Positions 22,810 to 35,159 are shown, numbered from the stretch's first letter. The stretch is 64,000 bases of DNA from Tetrastigma voinierianum (GCA_016808115.1 JAEQBH010007372.1:1-64000), one strand, 5' to 3'. Numbers and translations are program-made. The notes: generated by a model not told the origin, from the sequence alone.

Positions 22810-23500
22810 CCAACCCTAATCTCCACCATTCAGAATGAACATCAATGAGTTAAAAACCTCTCCTCTAAATTTCAAGTTGATCGGGCCACAGACGAAGCTG
22901 GATCGGACCGTTGATGAAATCTGGACAGTGAGGAGAAAAACATCGATTTTCTCTCTTAAAATCCGGAAACTAAAGCACTGTTTTCATAATGATAGATGAC
23001 TGACCAGACTTTAAATCCAATCTTCACCATTCAGATTGAAGATCTATGTCTTATTTCAAACATATCTAAAACTCAAAACAATCCAACGATGGAATAAGAA
23101 GATTGGAATCTTACATTGAAATCGTTTAAAATTGAAACGAATTCAGAAACTACTGGTTCAAACTAATATAACTATCAAATGAGATATCAAAACATAATCT
23201 TCACCGTTCATAATCCATATATATGTCTTATCTCAAACATATCTAAAAATCAGAACAATCCAACGGTGGAATAAGAAGATTGAAATTTTACATTGAAATC
23301 GTTTGAAATTGAAACTAATTCAGAAACTACTGATTCAAACTAACATAACTATCAAATGACATCTCAAAACATAATCTCCACCGTTCATAATCTATATCTA
23401 TGTCTTATCTAAAATATATCTAAAAATATGAGCAATCCATCAGTGGAATAAGAAGAACGAAAACTTACACTGAAATCGTTTGAAACTAAAAGCGATTTCC
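22810..23500 (+). repeat. 180-bp tandem repeat inside the LTR
   Basis: AATCTTCACCATTCAGA, AATCTTCACCGTTCATA and AATCTCCACCGTTCATA start units at about 23018, 23196 and 23375 (spacing 178-179). A fourth, more diverged start lies at about 22813. Each unit carries CTATGTCTTAT, CAATCCAACGGTGGAATAAG and GAAATCGTTTGAAA. Confidence 0.8.
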
Positions 23501-23904
23501 AAATCTCAAAAAATGACTTCCGATATATGAAAATCTAATCGTTGAAATTTTTATCAGAAACCATGGGAAGGTTTTTGGTGTTGATTCGAACAAGATATCT
23601 AAATTTGATGTCCATCGAGTTAGTTTGATTCTCTAATCGATCTCCAATTTCTCCGTTCCTCTCCTTTTCTCTCAATTTCTTCTCTTCATTTTTTTGTACC
23701 GCCCTCCCTTTTAAGATTCCCCCCTCCTTTTTCATTTTCTTTTTCACCTTCTCTCCTTTGTTTTTCTGCCTCTTCTTTTGTGGAACTCTCCCTCCTTTTT
23801 TTTTCTCCTCTTATTCCCTTAAAATAATAATAATAATAAATAAATAATAAATAAAATAAAATAAAATAAAATCACCCCCTAAAACCCTAGTTTTGGGGTC
23901 TACA

Positions 23905-24794
23905 ACATGCTTAGTATATATTTCTACTTCGAATTTTGTAAATTATCTTAGAAATGTTGACATCAAATACCGATTCCGGAGAAGAAAGATATATTCATGT
24001 ATGGGGTTTCTCTAACAAAATAAAAAATAAATAAATAAATTCATGTATGCGATGCAAAGCCACGTAGAAAAAGATGAAAAAAAATTATTTTAAAAGATAC
24101 ATATGCATTTATAAATTCCACAATATAGACGGTTGTAAAATTAAATGAGGATGATGATTATATGTTCGAACTTATTAAAGAGCCCATTCTTTCCTGGCTG
24201 AATTTCGATAGTGATACATGATACGATCGTGTTACAAAACTACCTTCAACTTTGATATATATAATGGGAAACATTCAACAGCCTTTTGATGTGTCACTTA
24301 AACAATTCCTTTCCCATCTCCTATGTCTTAACTACTAATCTCGTCATTAAGCAACCCTAATTGTCTATCAACTATGATTGAGGTGTTAACCCCTTAACTA
24401 ATCTTTTTGTTATTTTGTCCCTCAACTACTTATTTCGGTATGAATTTAGGCCTATTTGATAAGCTACGAAAATATTCGAACCATTGAAAATGAAAATTTT
24501 CAATGGTTTTAATTTTTCAATATGTTTGATAACAAAATTTTAAGAAATTCTTAATTAAAAATTTTAAATAAAAAACTGTTGAAAATTATAAGTAGGTAAA
24601 GACCTACTTAACGTGAATGTAGAATACGGTCGACCAAAAGAATTTAAATAGAAAATAAATTACAAAAAAACCATATAAATAATATAATATTTTGCAAATA
24701 TCTCTTGATTTAGTTTGGATGATTTTAAAAGTTTAGATTCTATTGGTTATTTTTAAACATATTTATGTCTTTTATAATATTAGAATAAATATTT
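23905..24794. other. AT-rich spacer between the two Tat-type elements
   Basis: No gene, RNA or complete element recognised. AATAAATAAATAAAT low-complexity and TTGATAA-type sequence are present. GGCCTATTTGATAAG near 24450 resembles the end of some plant hAT-type MITEs, but no matching end and target duplication was found. Confidence 0.5.
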
Positions 24795-25416
24795 TTACAT
24801 GATGATGCCTTTTCAAGCTGGGCGGGTGGAGCGTGTGGAAGCCGTTGAATGGGATTAAAAGACTCTTGATTAGAATTTTGAGCGATGGGATGTTGGATCC
24901 CGATTTGAGAAGTAGGATCCATTGCCGAGTACAGTTTGCGACGGGTTTTGAAGGTATAAGCTCCTCTACAAAAACAAAATGAAGAAATTGACGAGGGGCT
25001 TCTCCATGGCGCTAGATGCTAAGTCAGTTCTTTCTGAGGGAAAGAAATACATGGAAGCGCTTGGTATTGGGCGTGAATGCGTGTCTCGCCCGTTGCAACT
25101 TCCACATACGCTCGAGTTTTGGATTAGTTAGGGCTTGGTCGCCGTCATTGGTCTTGTGATAATGGCATTGGCCCTTCGGTTTTCCATTTCTTCCATTCCT
25201 TTGATTTCCTTTTGTTTCTTTTCGCGGACATCCCTACGTCTTGTGTGCTTGCTCCGGGACCTTTCTTTGCCTTTAGTTCGGACTTCCTTCTCTCTTAGTC
25301 TTACATGAGCCTTTTTGTGCGAGTCTTTTCTCACATTTGTCTTTCTTAAGGATAATCTTTTACATCGTATTACAGATTGCTTCAACGTCTTTGTTTTCTT
25401 GATTTATGATAAGACA
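24795..25416 (-). repeat. Probable 3' LTR of the large Tat element
   Basis: 24800-25080 aligns in order with 45120-45400: GATGATGC, GAAGTAGGATC, GGTTTTGAAGGTATAAGCTC against ATTTAAAGGTATCGCTCCTC, CTACAAAAACAAAATGAAG against CTGCAAAAACAAGAGCG, and TCAGTTCTTT. Beyond 25080 the match is not obvious. The right limit is a guess based on an AAGACA end just before the antisense ORF. Confidence 0.45.
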
Positions 25417-25462
25417 AGTTGTTTGGGTTGGCTGAATTTTGTTTTCATTATCCACTTTCATC

Positions 25463-27830
25463 ATGGGTCCGGGTCGTTCCTCTTCTTTGCGTATCGATGG
25501 TGATTCTTCGGCTATTGCTGGTTTTGGAAGAACTGGCGGTGTCTTCGACCGTTTGGTGGGAGTTGGACTTGGAGGTGCCCAGAAGTGCCTCCTGTACCCC
25601 GCTGGACGAGACGAGGGAAAGTGAATACGTTAAATACCACAGGGGTGGAATATCGAGATGCCGCCCAGGCATGCTAGCGTGGGACCTGGCAAGGTCGGTC
25701 CTTCATATGGGGCCATCTTTGCCAGACGTTATCAGCCTCCCTTTGGCGTTCGGGTGTGGTCCCCTAACGTTTTGACCCTCTATGTGGTCTCTGTGCCTAG
25801 GATGGTGTGTTTCTTCGAAGTGGCCTTGAATGCGGTCTTAGCTTCCCTTTGCATCCCTTCGCAAAGGGGTTTTGCAACATTTCAATGTGTGTCCCGCTCA
25901 CCTTCCTTAATGGTTGGGGTATTTTGGTTAGTTCTTGGTTTCTTTAGAGACGAGGGCTTGGTGTCCCCGGCATATAACTAACTTCTTTACCTTTTCAGCC
26001 CGAAGGAGACATATGAGGACTTTCTTTATTTTTCTAGGTGTTCCGGCGCTCCTCTGGTGATTTAGATCTTCCCTCCTCCCATAGGCGTGAAGGGACCTTC
26101 ACTTCTTAGTTGCGACCATAGTGGAAGTATGATCCTCGACAGACGACACCTTGGGCGTTCCGGTGGCTTGGACTACCCCCGAGAATCTTCGTGAGTGTTT
26201 TTCAGTTTTTGGTTATAACTTGTGTAATTGTGGGCATCTCGATTCTGTGCGTCTACATGCTTCAGTGCTTGGAATTGATCTGGCGTTGAAGATATCATAG
26301 CGTTGGCGTTGGGCGAGTGTCCTCCCTGAATCCTTCTGGCGGAGTTGATCAAGTCGGATGTTCCGGCCTGTCGAGTTAAAGTCCACTTTCGATACGCTGC
26401 CACGAGGCCTTCACCTCTTTCCGCAAAAGTTCCTCCCGTTGGGCCCTGGCTGCTAAACCCAGAGGCTGTGATTGGAGATGGTGTCTGAAGGCCGGTAGGA
26501 GCTTGAAAAACCTCGCACTCTGTTGAGAAAGATAGGCCGACTTTGGTTAAAGTTCCGAAGTTGGGGGCATCATCATCTTCTCCGTCCTCTCATATCTAAA
26601 AATCAGGATGGGTTATGGCTCCTATAATTTTGAGCTCGCGGTCCCATTCTGGGTATGCTGCAGAGGCAGAGGGTCCCTTGGGTGGGGCCGTTGAGCAGCC
26701 GTTGGCGATCACGCCCATTGATCTGGAACCATGTGAAGAAGGTTAAGTCGCCTCCTCGAAGGGAGGAAGAAGCGAGGAGGAAGATCAGGAACCTTAAGTT
26801 GGCGGAGGCGAAGTTCTTTACTTCACAATCAGAGCTCGCGGCGAGGCGATCTCGTGCATTCTTAAGGATTACGATCTCTTAAGAGGGTAGGTTGCGGCGC
26901 CCGTTGATGGGGCTTTGACCACATCTCTCTGGGGGCCAGCCTCGGTAAAGTTCCCCGTGCCTTGTCATATTTGACTCCATTTTGGGATGAGTTCAGGCTT
27001 CTTACGTTGGATGTTGAGTTCTATCTTTGGATGTGCGGGTGGCTACTCATTTGAAGAGGTTTGGCCGAAAGGACAAAATAAGCGAAGGTCATGCTAAGCG
27101 GCCGGGCTTATAAAGGCGGGTGGCTTCCCTCACATCTGGCGGTATTTGTATGAGCCGATCTGACGTATGGCCAGAGGCGGGTGAAGCTCAAGTCTGATCT
27201 AAAACATACCACTTCGGCTCGTCTTTCGGGCCGTACAGGAAAACCGGGCCGGAATGGCGAGGGTCGTTGAAGAAGCGACTTCGGGAGGCTCGGGTGATTT
27301 GAGGGCTGTGCCCGGGACTTGATGGAAGTAGGGATGGTGCCGGTCAACTGAAGTATGAACTCGGATGGTGGGGGCCGGGCTTCTCCGCGTCCCGGTGAGC
27401 CGGGTCTAAGGAAGCTGCGTGCAATCAAAGGCGATCTTATTGATAAGGCGGCCAGCTGTTGAGCGGGGCTCATCCGCGAGGCTAACGAGGCGATCCGGCT
27501 CGGTGGGCGCGATGAGGGTGTGTCGCGAGGTTCAGTGGGGATCTCCATCGGCAAATAACTTTGGTGGCTCATGAGGCGAAGTTATTGGAAGAATTTGTGC
27601 GAGAGCTAAGGCACCAATCAATGGGTTTCACGGGTGCTTCTTCCCGGAGAAAGTGCATTTGTGCGCCTATTCTGGCACAGACTTTAACCCGACCTTCTAG
27701 TGACGGGAGGATGAGGGGGTCCTTTCTGGCAGTTATCACGAAGAGGCGAGGCACCGTGAGGCCATTCCTTCTTCACCGTCAGCTTCTCCTTACGTGCTAA
27801 TCTCATGCGTCTTCGCACCTTGATGTCGAC
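25463..27830 (+). pseudogene. Antisense ORF of the Tat element (PF04195-like)
   Basis: This ORF runs opposite to gag-pol, between pol and the 3' LTR. An ATG at 25463 begins MGPGRSSSLRIDGDSS. At about 25740-25970, across frame changes, the sequence reads FGVRVWSP, MVCFFEVALNA, then LRFPLHPF, then NGWGILVSSWFL and FRDEGLGVPG. This fits the 'putative gypsy-type transposon' (PF04195) domain, whose usual form has a FPLHPF core and an NxWR motif. Further on, EEEARRKIRNLKLAEAKFF and LAARRSR near 26760-26850 suggest the C-terminal coiled coil. Antisense ORFs at this place are known in Tat elements; their role is unknown. It is broken by frameshifts. Domain assignment is from pattern recognition only. 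Confidence 0.6.
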
Positions 27831-28089
27831 TTTTATACCTTTTTTTTTTTTTTTTTCGTTTGTTGGGCTTTGGGCCCCAAAATATATGTGGCCTTGTTCT
27901 TGATGAATACTCATTTTTGCACCTCATTTATCTCGCCTCTACTTGTGCTCTTTTTAACGTTCTTCTTAATTTGAATTGACTTCTTGTGCGCATGAAATTA
28001 AGATTAGGCGCTGAGTTGAGATGTTGGCGGTTGGGTTGTATCGGTGATTGCCTAAGTTAAGAAATGACTCTGTTGCATGGCTGTGCGAA
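27831..28089. other. Spacer between antisense ORF and tandem repeats
   Basis: Starts with a 17-base T-run (about 27840-27856). No other feature recognised. Confidence 0.4.
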
Positions 28090-29125
28090 TCGTGAAACTC
28101 GTCCGATGTGAAATTTCTTTATTAACTCCGATGGTGTTACAGGTTGAAATGACTCCTGGGCTACATGGCTGTGTTAGAATTGTTGAGCTTGATGTTAGTG
28201 TTAATTGTTGGGCTCAGTCACATTTTGGTTTGAGTTGAAATGAATCTGGTGCATGGCTGTCATGAATCGTTGAGCTTCGTCAGTGTGGCTTGTTAGACTC
28301 CGTCGGTGGTTACTGAGTGAAATGAATCCTAGGCTGCATGGCTAGCGTGTAGAATCGTTGAGGCTCGTCCCGATACGACTCGCGTGCTCCAGTCCGGATG
28401 ATTTGCCTGAGTTGAAATGACTCCCAGGCTGCATGGCCTGTGTAGAATCATTGAGCTCGTCGATTATTGTTGGGCTCCGAGGCGTGGCGGTGATGTAACT
28501 GGTTGATCTGCTCCTCGGGTAGCGTGACGTGTACCGATGAACAAACTCTTCAAAAGTGAAATTTGCGGAGCTCGGTATTGTAGTAAGTGGCGATAACTGG
28601 CGATCGACTCCTGGTGGCGTGACTGTGCGAGTAAGGCAGGCTTCGTCAAGTGGCTCTTTGGGCTCAGGGCGTTGTGGCGGTGGCGTGTATCTGGTGATCT
28701 AACTCCTCAGTGGCGTGACGTGCGCGAGTGAGCCGAACTTCGTCAAGTGAGGCTGGCGGGCTCGGTGTTGTGTAGAATTGGCGATGTAGCTGGTGATCGA
28801 CTCTGGGGTAGCGTGACTTGTGCGGTAGGCAGACTCATCAAAGTGTTTCTGGCGGGCTCGGGCGCTATGGCCCAGTGGCGATGTAACTGAGCGATCGACT
28901 CCTCGGGTGGCGTGACTGTCTTAAGAGTGGCGAACTCGTCGAGTGAGGAGCTGCTGGGCCTCCGGCCAGCCATGGCGGGTGGCGTGTGCTTGGTGTCGAC
29001 TCTCGGTGCCCGTGACCTGTCTTGAAGTCGACCAGACGCTCGTCAAGGTGGTTTCTTGACTCCGGCGTGCTTGATGGCGATGGCTGAGCTGGTCGACTCC
29101 TCGGGTAGGCGTGGCTGATTCTCAG
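28090..29125 (+). repeat. Tandem array in the Tat 3' region, about 97-bp units
   Basis: About eleven diverged units. GAGCTCGTC/CGAACTCGTCAAGTG-like cores recur near 28180, 28273, 28350, 28453, 28541, 28636, 28733, 28824, 28931 and 29033 (spacing 77-107). Each is followed by TTGGGCTC and then a GACTCCTGGG..GCATGGC or GACTCCTCGGGTGGCGTGAC segment. The first half (GGCTGCATGGCTG type) and second half (GGGTAGCGTGAC type) form two subfamilies. Variable tandem repeats in the 3' untranslated region are a known trait of Ogre/Tat elements. Confidence 0.75.
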
Positions 29126-29514
29126 TAGCATGAACTAAATTAATGATATGCTATGTGTGGTCATTCGAATTCGTTTTCTTGGAAAGGTGCGAGCGTCTTT
29201 AATCGCGATTTATGGAGAATTTGGGCAGTTCGGGTGACTTTTGAGTGCTGACCTTCTTTTAAATAGGCGGCTTCATTCTTTATGAAGTTTATATTTGTAT
29301 GTTACTTCTTACAGTGCTTAACGAAATACGGGCAAGATGAAGTCGAAATCGGTTGTCTTTCTTTGGGGATCCACTTGAGGAATTCTGGTTCGGTTAAGTT
29401 GAACTTATGCACATTGGGAGTTGTGTTTTTCCTAAAGTCTCCCTTTATGGGGGTCATGTTATTCCCTAGCTCCGTGCTAGGGAATCATGGGAGAGAGGCG
29501 ATGCATTTCTTGCG

Positions 29515-29740
29515 TCGCCTTCTCCATTTCATTCTTCTTTCTCTTCCTTTCTCCTTTCTCCTTCTCCTTCTTTTTCATCTTTTCTTCCACCTCTCATTCT
29601 CCCCTTTTTGTTTCTTTACTTTAAACTCCTTCATCTTTTTTTTCTTCTTCTCCTCTTTCCACCTTCTGATTATTTTCATTCTTTTCCTTTTTCTTCACGA
29701 AGTTTTTTTATTTTTATTTTTTTTTATTTTTTTAAGCATG
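29515..29740. repeat. Polypyrimidine tract (plus strand)
   Basis: About 225 bases of almost pure C and T, which is a polypurine run on the strand of the retroelement. It is too long and too far from the LTR to be the priming polypurine tract itself. The Phe/Leu-rich open frame through it is a composition artefact. Confidence 0.75.
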
Positions 29741-30039
29741 GCCTTGTCTTGAATCTTCAAGATGTAATCCCGTGACCTGTGATTGTAACTGAATGTCTGA
29801 TTGGAATAAAGAGAATTTTTCTTTTATGCATGAGTTGACTCATTCTAATACCACGTAATCTTTGTGAGCATTTATACGTGCTTATGAGTTGTTTTGTGAC
29901 GATCTTAACAAAATAACCCGATGCGTAATTAGAATCGTTAAATGAAAATGGTAAATCTCATTTAAGATTACAAACAAGGTCTCTTGATAAAAACGTTTAA
30001 GATGTTAGCATTCGAGGCATGCGCAAAATTTTCCCTCCT

Positions 30040-31010
30040 TTGTTTTAGACTTGTAATTGCATGTGACGATTCGAATATGATGTAAGGGCCTTCCCAGTTG
30101 GGGCCCAATTTTCAGTGGGCTGGATTCTTCCTTGCTGGCAGTAGTTTTTTTAAGACCAGATCACCTGGCATATAGCTTATGGGTTTGACTCACTTTGGTT
30201 ATGAGTACCGCTATTGTCTTCTTTTGGTGTTCTCACAATACGTTTTTACAGAACTTGCTCGCGTTTCATCTAAGAGATCCAAATTTAGACGGAGAGCCTC
30301 GTCATTGTGCTCCACTGCCGCTAATTTGATCCTTGGGGATTTTAGTCCGATCTCAGCGAAATTTACCGCTTCCGTGCAGGCTGAAGTGACGAGGGTTTCT
30401 CGGTGTTGACTTTGTGGTATCCTGTAAGCCCTTGGCACCTCGGGGAGGTATTCCTACCCACTTTCCTTTGAGATCTTCAATTTAGTTTCCTTGGCCTTGG
30501 GGTTTGATGGTGACCTCGGCGACCCGTTAGGCTAGCGGATGTCTTTGAGGCCAGTGGTAATTCTTAATTGAGTCGACACAAATCTACGAATTTGGCGTTG
30601 TCGAATTGTTTTTCCGTTGTCGAGACACCGAGGCTCTTGGGATACAAACGCATATGATAACTTCATGCCTGAAATTGCGTATCTTTTGTTGTGATTGTGG
30701 AAATTGGGGCTCGGCCTTACGCCCGTTTGGTGAAATGTCTGCGGCGATGATGAACTTACATTGGCCCTTCCAAGAGGTCTGGTATGTCAAACCTTTGTGG
30801 AAGGGCCAGGGGCTTGTGATTGACGTCAAGGGTTATGACGGGAGGCGTGAGATCTTGGCGTGCTCCTGGCAGATCTTGCATTTCTTGACTAGATCGATTG
30901 CATCTTTGAGTATTGTAGGAGTATCCTTGTCTCAAGACCTTTCCTGCCAAGGCTCGAGCTCCGATGTGATTTCCGCATATACCCTCATGAACTTCCCATA
31001 GCCGTGTTAC
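30040..31010 (-). pseudogene. Tat-type integrase (C-terminal part of pol)
   Basis: Integrase joins retrotransposon DNA to the host chromosome. The minus strand reads, N- to C-terminal: a zinc-binding region (MAGKVLRQGYSY, KCKIC-like residues near 30870-30950), the core (PWPFHKGL near 30805; FIIAADISPNGRKAEPQF near 30740, where a VDYFTKWVEAEPL-like segment is expected; IICVCIPRASVS near 30640), then VLWAYRTTPQS-like residues at 30400-30440, TEAVNFAEIGLKSPRI, LRLNLDLLDETR, and the C-terminal GDLVLKKLLPARKNP and KLGPNWEGPY near 30085-30165. GPNWEGPY is diagnostic of the Tat/Athila branch. Frameshifts occur between blocks. Confidence 0.8.
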
Positions 31011-31099
31011 TAATGTTTTCTGCGATACACTTGAGGATTGGTGTGGAGAAACCTCGCCCGAGGGCTTCCCATATGATTAGTGAACACAGCGGACCTCGT

Positions 31100-31740
31100 C
31101 CTTATTTTATTGCTTCCTTGAGGTCGTGGTGGGCGTCCATCTATTATATAGTCCCAAATGGGGTCCGTCCAACTCATTTCCGGACCGACCTGGAACTAAC
31201 CTCCACATCGCGAGAGATGTCGATGGGGGCTCGCGGTATTCGACCAGTGTCGGCGGTGAGGTCTTCACGTAAAATTGTCGCTAATTTGCCAAGTGTCGGC
31301 TCGGGTTCTGCTGCGGGGACATATCGACTGAACTTTGCATGAATTTTTTTAATAAATCTCGTACCTTTTGGAGATATAAGATCATCCTTCCACTTTTAGC
31401 CTCGTAGGTGTCTTGTTGTCTTACCGCTGGTGGGGTGCGCTGCGGACCTCAATTTGGTCAACTTCAATGGAATATGAGAGCAAGGTTGGGGCACGCTATG
31501 TGACCTCATGCCACGACCTCGTTGTTGGAGGCTGGAATCCCGAGGTTGAGTCTCAATGTCTGTTCATACGGAGGTCGAGATTGGGGCACATGGCTCCCTG
31601 CGCATTTGGGGCTCCGTCTACAGAGTTTCCGGATGGGAGGGTCATTCGTACTTGAGCGTTACGACGGGTTCCATGAGGTGAATTCAGGCGAAGTCGGCTA
31701 AGACACGCCCTTTTTATTGCGGTTTCGACGTCGATGTAAG
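31100..31740 (-). pseudogene. Tat-type RNase H domain
   Basis: Lies between RT and integrase on the minus strand. LNSPHGTRRNAQVRMTLPSG followed by NSVDGAPNAQGA (31580-31690) fits the start of the archaeal-type RNase H found next to integrase in Tat pol, where a W.LYVDGSS..GAG motif is usual; here the glycine-serine part is altered. Frame changes prevent reading the remaining catalytic residues. Confidence 0.55.
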
Positions 31741-31749
31741 TCCGCTCCA

Positions 31750-32243
31750 TTTCATGGCTACTTCGCCGGCCTTGGGAACTTACGGTTTATGTAACCACTG
31801 CTTAAGTGGGTATTAGTTGGAACTTCTGGTGTGAGCCTAAGTAAGGCGGAGTTTCCGAGCTACGATTCTAAGACGAAATTAGTTTTCATCTTTGGGTACC
31901 TCTCCTGCACCTCCTCAAGAAAACTGTTTGCAATAGTAAAGCGGATGTTGTACTCAAATATCTTTGTCTCTGGCAGGAATGACAACGGTTGAAGTCGTCT
32001 GACCGGTATAGGGTGAGAGTTCCCCTTATGGGACTTAGAATGGGGAGATCTCAAATATGTTTTCAAAGGCGAGAATGCTTCCCTCGCACCTCATTATCCA
32101 CATTAGAAAGGCCTTCTTCGAGGACTTGGAAGAAAGGTAGCATTTATCACCGCCACTGGATGCGAATCGGCTTAAAAGCGACAATCCTTCTTTGTCAGTA
32201 GTGAGAACTTCCTTTATGCTTGATGGCGAGGCATGTCGAATCT
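31750..32243 (-). pseudogene. Tat-type reverse transcriptase/RNase H, 3' half
   Basis: The minus-strand QERYPKMKTNFVLES segment (31862-31915) matches the RYPKMEKLALALV motif of the gypsy RNase H connected to RT. Upstream codons stop at 32243, where the nested chromovirus LTR begins. The continuation is at 42126 and above. Confidence 0.6.
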
Positions 32244-34803
32244 TGGCAGGACCCAGCCTGAGTGACGGAAATGCATGATGACTTCCACGAGTAACCTCTC
32301 GACTGACTCGCTCGTGACAGAGTTACCATGGTTGTAGTTAAAGCGCTAAAGCGTATTTGAACGTGGGTTTAAATTTTCACTTTTCTATCAAATCACACAT
32401 TTAGATTTTACTTCGAAATCCGGCTGACATAACGGCTGCGATTGGTCAAGCTAATACAAAATCACTGTATAAAACAAAAATCACTCAATGTTTTGTATCC
32501 ATAATATCCGCTACAATTCATAATATAGACGGATAAATCATACCGATTAGTTCGTTCTAATCATATTAACATTAAAGAATATTACGTATACAAATATGCC
32601 TTTAATCTTTGTTTGCCTTTGCATCTGCCATAATCCATGACAATCGATACAGACCGGAGGATCTACGGAAGATCTTTTGAAGCCCGGCCTGCCACACGAA
32701 AAATTATTTAAATGAAAAGCGTAGGCGAAGCGGACTCGTGAAATATAAGTTCCTAAATCTTTCTTTATTACCTTTGTTTGTACCTCGATATGAAAATGCG
32801 TACGAAATGGTTGTAGCTTTATTTTATGAAAAGCGGTTTGCTATAAAACCATTTCGAAGCGTGCAAAACTATTTCTGCTGTGAAGCGTTTACAGCTGTGA
32901 AAAGCGATGAAAACTAGTGCTGTGTTGATACGTTCGAGGAAAACTATTTACAACTGTGGCAGCTGTTTCGATGTTGGTCTGAAAGTGCTATCTTGTAAAA
33001 TCCAATTACAACCCACTTTGTGGCCCATTAAAATACACAGAAGTGATGCCTCGAACCCTCGGACACAGGCATGGTGAGAAGTGACACGGAACACTGAATT
33101 TAAGATGGTCCGGTGAACACGTTGGGATCTATGGCATAATGGAACCTCGGAACCAAAATGCTCGGTGGGAACTCCGGAATAACACCTCATCGCTATGTGC
33201 TAAATTAAGTGGCATAATATACCTCAGATAATAGGGAGGCGACTCACTATATAAATATGCTATATCTAACTGTTCTGCAGACAGGCCCAAATATAGTTAA
33301 TCATGTATCTATAACATTTATAATACCACCGATCAATGCATCGAAAATGTTTTGTGCCATCTAGGGGTTTTTGCTAAACCGGGCCAAACTTCATTTTCTT
33401 AAATAAAAATCGAACTTTTCTGTGAGTATAACAATTGGGGTAATAAAATGCTTTCTGATCTATATTTTCAAAGCACTTTAAAGTGTAATTTAACCTTTAC
33501 CGTTTTAGAAAATGATTTTGAGTACTCACCTTTTTCTCGACTAATTTCTTTCAAATCTTATTAAGCACTCTAGATTCTCGTGGGATGCTCAAATCGCCTA
33601 CACAGTTGTTCAGGAATTAATGCCCTCGGTTCAGCGTTTTAACCATAAAACATATACAGGCTTTCAAAATGTATATCGACGAGCTTAGATTAACAAGAAA
33701 CTTTGCGTCTTGATATATTCGATATGGACATCGATATGATGTAGAGTGACGAAATGTCCATACACATTAAATGCCCTATAAAAACTATACATTTTGAGTC
33801 GATTTTGACTCCAGGACTTTCCATAGTCTAAAAATACTGAAAACATTTTGGTAAAATCGACAACGACTACAATCTGAAATTTCAATCAAAGCATCCGAAA
33901 AATAGTCCCAGTTCATTTGACTGTCCGAACAGTTCAAAAATTCTAAATTTACAAGCTCGATTAAAAATTTTGGGACTAAAGTTTCGACCTTTACGACCTG
34001 CAGAAAATTTCAAGCGTTATCTGCAACCTTTGGGAAACGGAAATAACTAAACTCAGGCAGAAATTATCTGCCTTTTAAAGTTTAATAGTGGAATATTGGA
34101 CCCGCATCGTATTTCTCTTAGCGTAGTCCAGTTTGCCATGCAGCCCAGTGAAAGCTACGAATTCAGTTTTAAGTAAATGAGAAAAGAATCAAAGAGAGAA
34201 AATAAAATAAAATCGCCTCTCAACCTCTCTCTCGTCTCCTTGTCCGTCCTATGATTTTGATTTTATCTTTTTTTATTATTATTAATTATTATTATTATTA
34301 TTCTTTTTCTTTAATTTATTATTTGGATAAATAATTTCCTATTACCTTATTCAGGTTCATTTTATCAGAAAAATTTTATTTCTTCGTAATTGAATAATCT
34401 TTAAATATTTGCCATTTTTTGAGATTTTTTAAATAAAGTTTTGAGTTCAGCTCTGGCTTAGTCGCTGAAATTGCGTAAAATATTCAGGCATCTCAGATTT
34501 GTGAAACTTTCTGGGTTATAGTTTCGTGAGACAGACCTTATTGCGATCAGTTTCATCATCAAGATACAGGAATTTTGAGGCTTATGAAGCTATTTTGGTA
34601 ATTTATTATTATTATTATCCTTTTAAAATTCCATAATTGGAATTTCACCCCATCCCTTTCGCCAATTGCAGTGCCACGATTCTTTGAGCTTTATAATTTC
34701 ACCCTTAAACCAATTTTCAAAAATTACATTGGCACTAAAATAATTAAGGAAAGCGCTGAATATACGGTTACATACGTACACCCTCTCGGGACGGGGGTGT
34801 ACA
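32244..34803 (-). repeat. 3' LTR of nested chromovirus
   Basis: Shares long ordered matches with 39438-42125, e.g. GAAAATGATTTTGAGTACTC, CGACTAATTTCTTT, AAGCACTCTAGATTCT-like sequence and a (TTA)n tract near 34275. The right end is GGGGGTGTACA, which gives the minus-strand LTR start TGTACACCCCC. The two copies differ by many small indels. The left limit is set by alignment and is good to a few bases. Confidence 0.8.
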
Positions 34804-35159
34804 AATCCTCCTCATAGAACATTTCGTCATAAAATGAGCAAAGCTAATATAAAGAGGATGCCTTAATCTGCAATTATGAGGATATTATTTGCGCATACGA
34901 GCCTCGCTCCCGTGTAGCCTCTTTGAATTCCATGATTCCACTATAAAACTGACTAGCAGATGGCCTTATTCATGAAATCTAACTCTCTGCGATCTACTAT
35001 CTTGCATTATCACACTCATATAAGATGGAAATTATCCTTTTAGATTTCTTGGTGATCTCTGAAGTACATGGGAGGATGGAATGTATGCGAACATGGATAC
35101 ATGAACACGTATGAACAGTAAACGACTCTTGGAGGAGTTAATCTATATGCTGCGGTCTC

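Larger units (their letters stand above)
21250..23904 (-). mobile_element. 5' LTR of the Tat-like gypsy element, 2.65 kb
   Basis: The plus-strand ends are TGTGGACCCC and GGGGTCTACA, an imperfect inverted repeat with the TG...CA ends of an LTR. The primer-binding site sits three bases from the left end, which fixes this as the 5' LTR of a minus-strand element. Inside are a nearly cytosine-free block (21835-22345), TTGGGTT-rich sequence (22430-22690), a 180-bp tandem repeat (22810-23500) and a CT-rich stretch near the right end. The partner 3' LTR is not in the window. Confidence 0.75.

Noticed and set aside
28090..29125. Regularly spaced repeats that might suggest a CRISPR array
   Set aside because: Units are diverged throughout, with no constant repeat and unique spacer pattern, in a plant retrotransposon context.
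29282..29752. 156-codon Phe/Leu-rich frame that looks like a membrane protein
   Set aside because: Produced by a long polypyrimidine tract inside the 3' region of the Tat element; no start context or homology.
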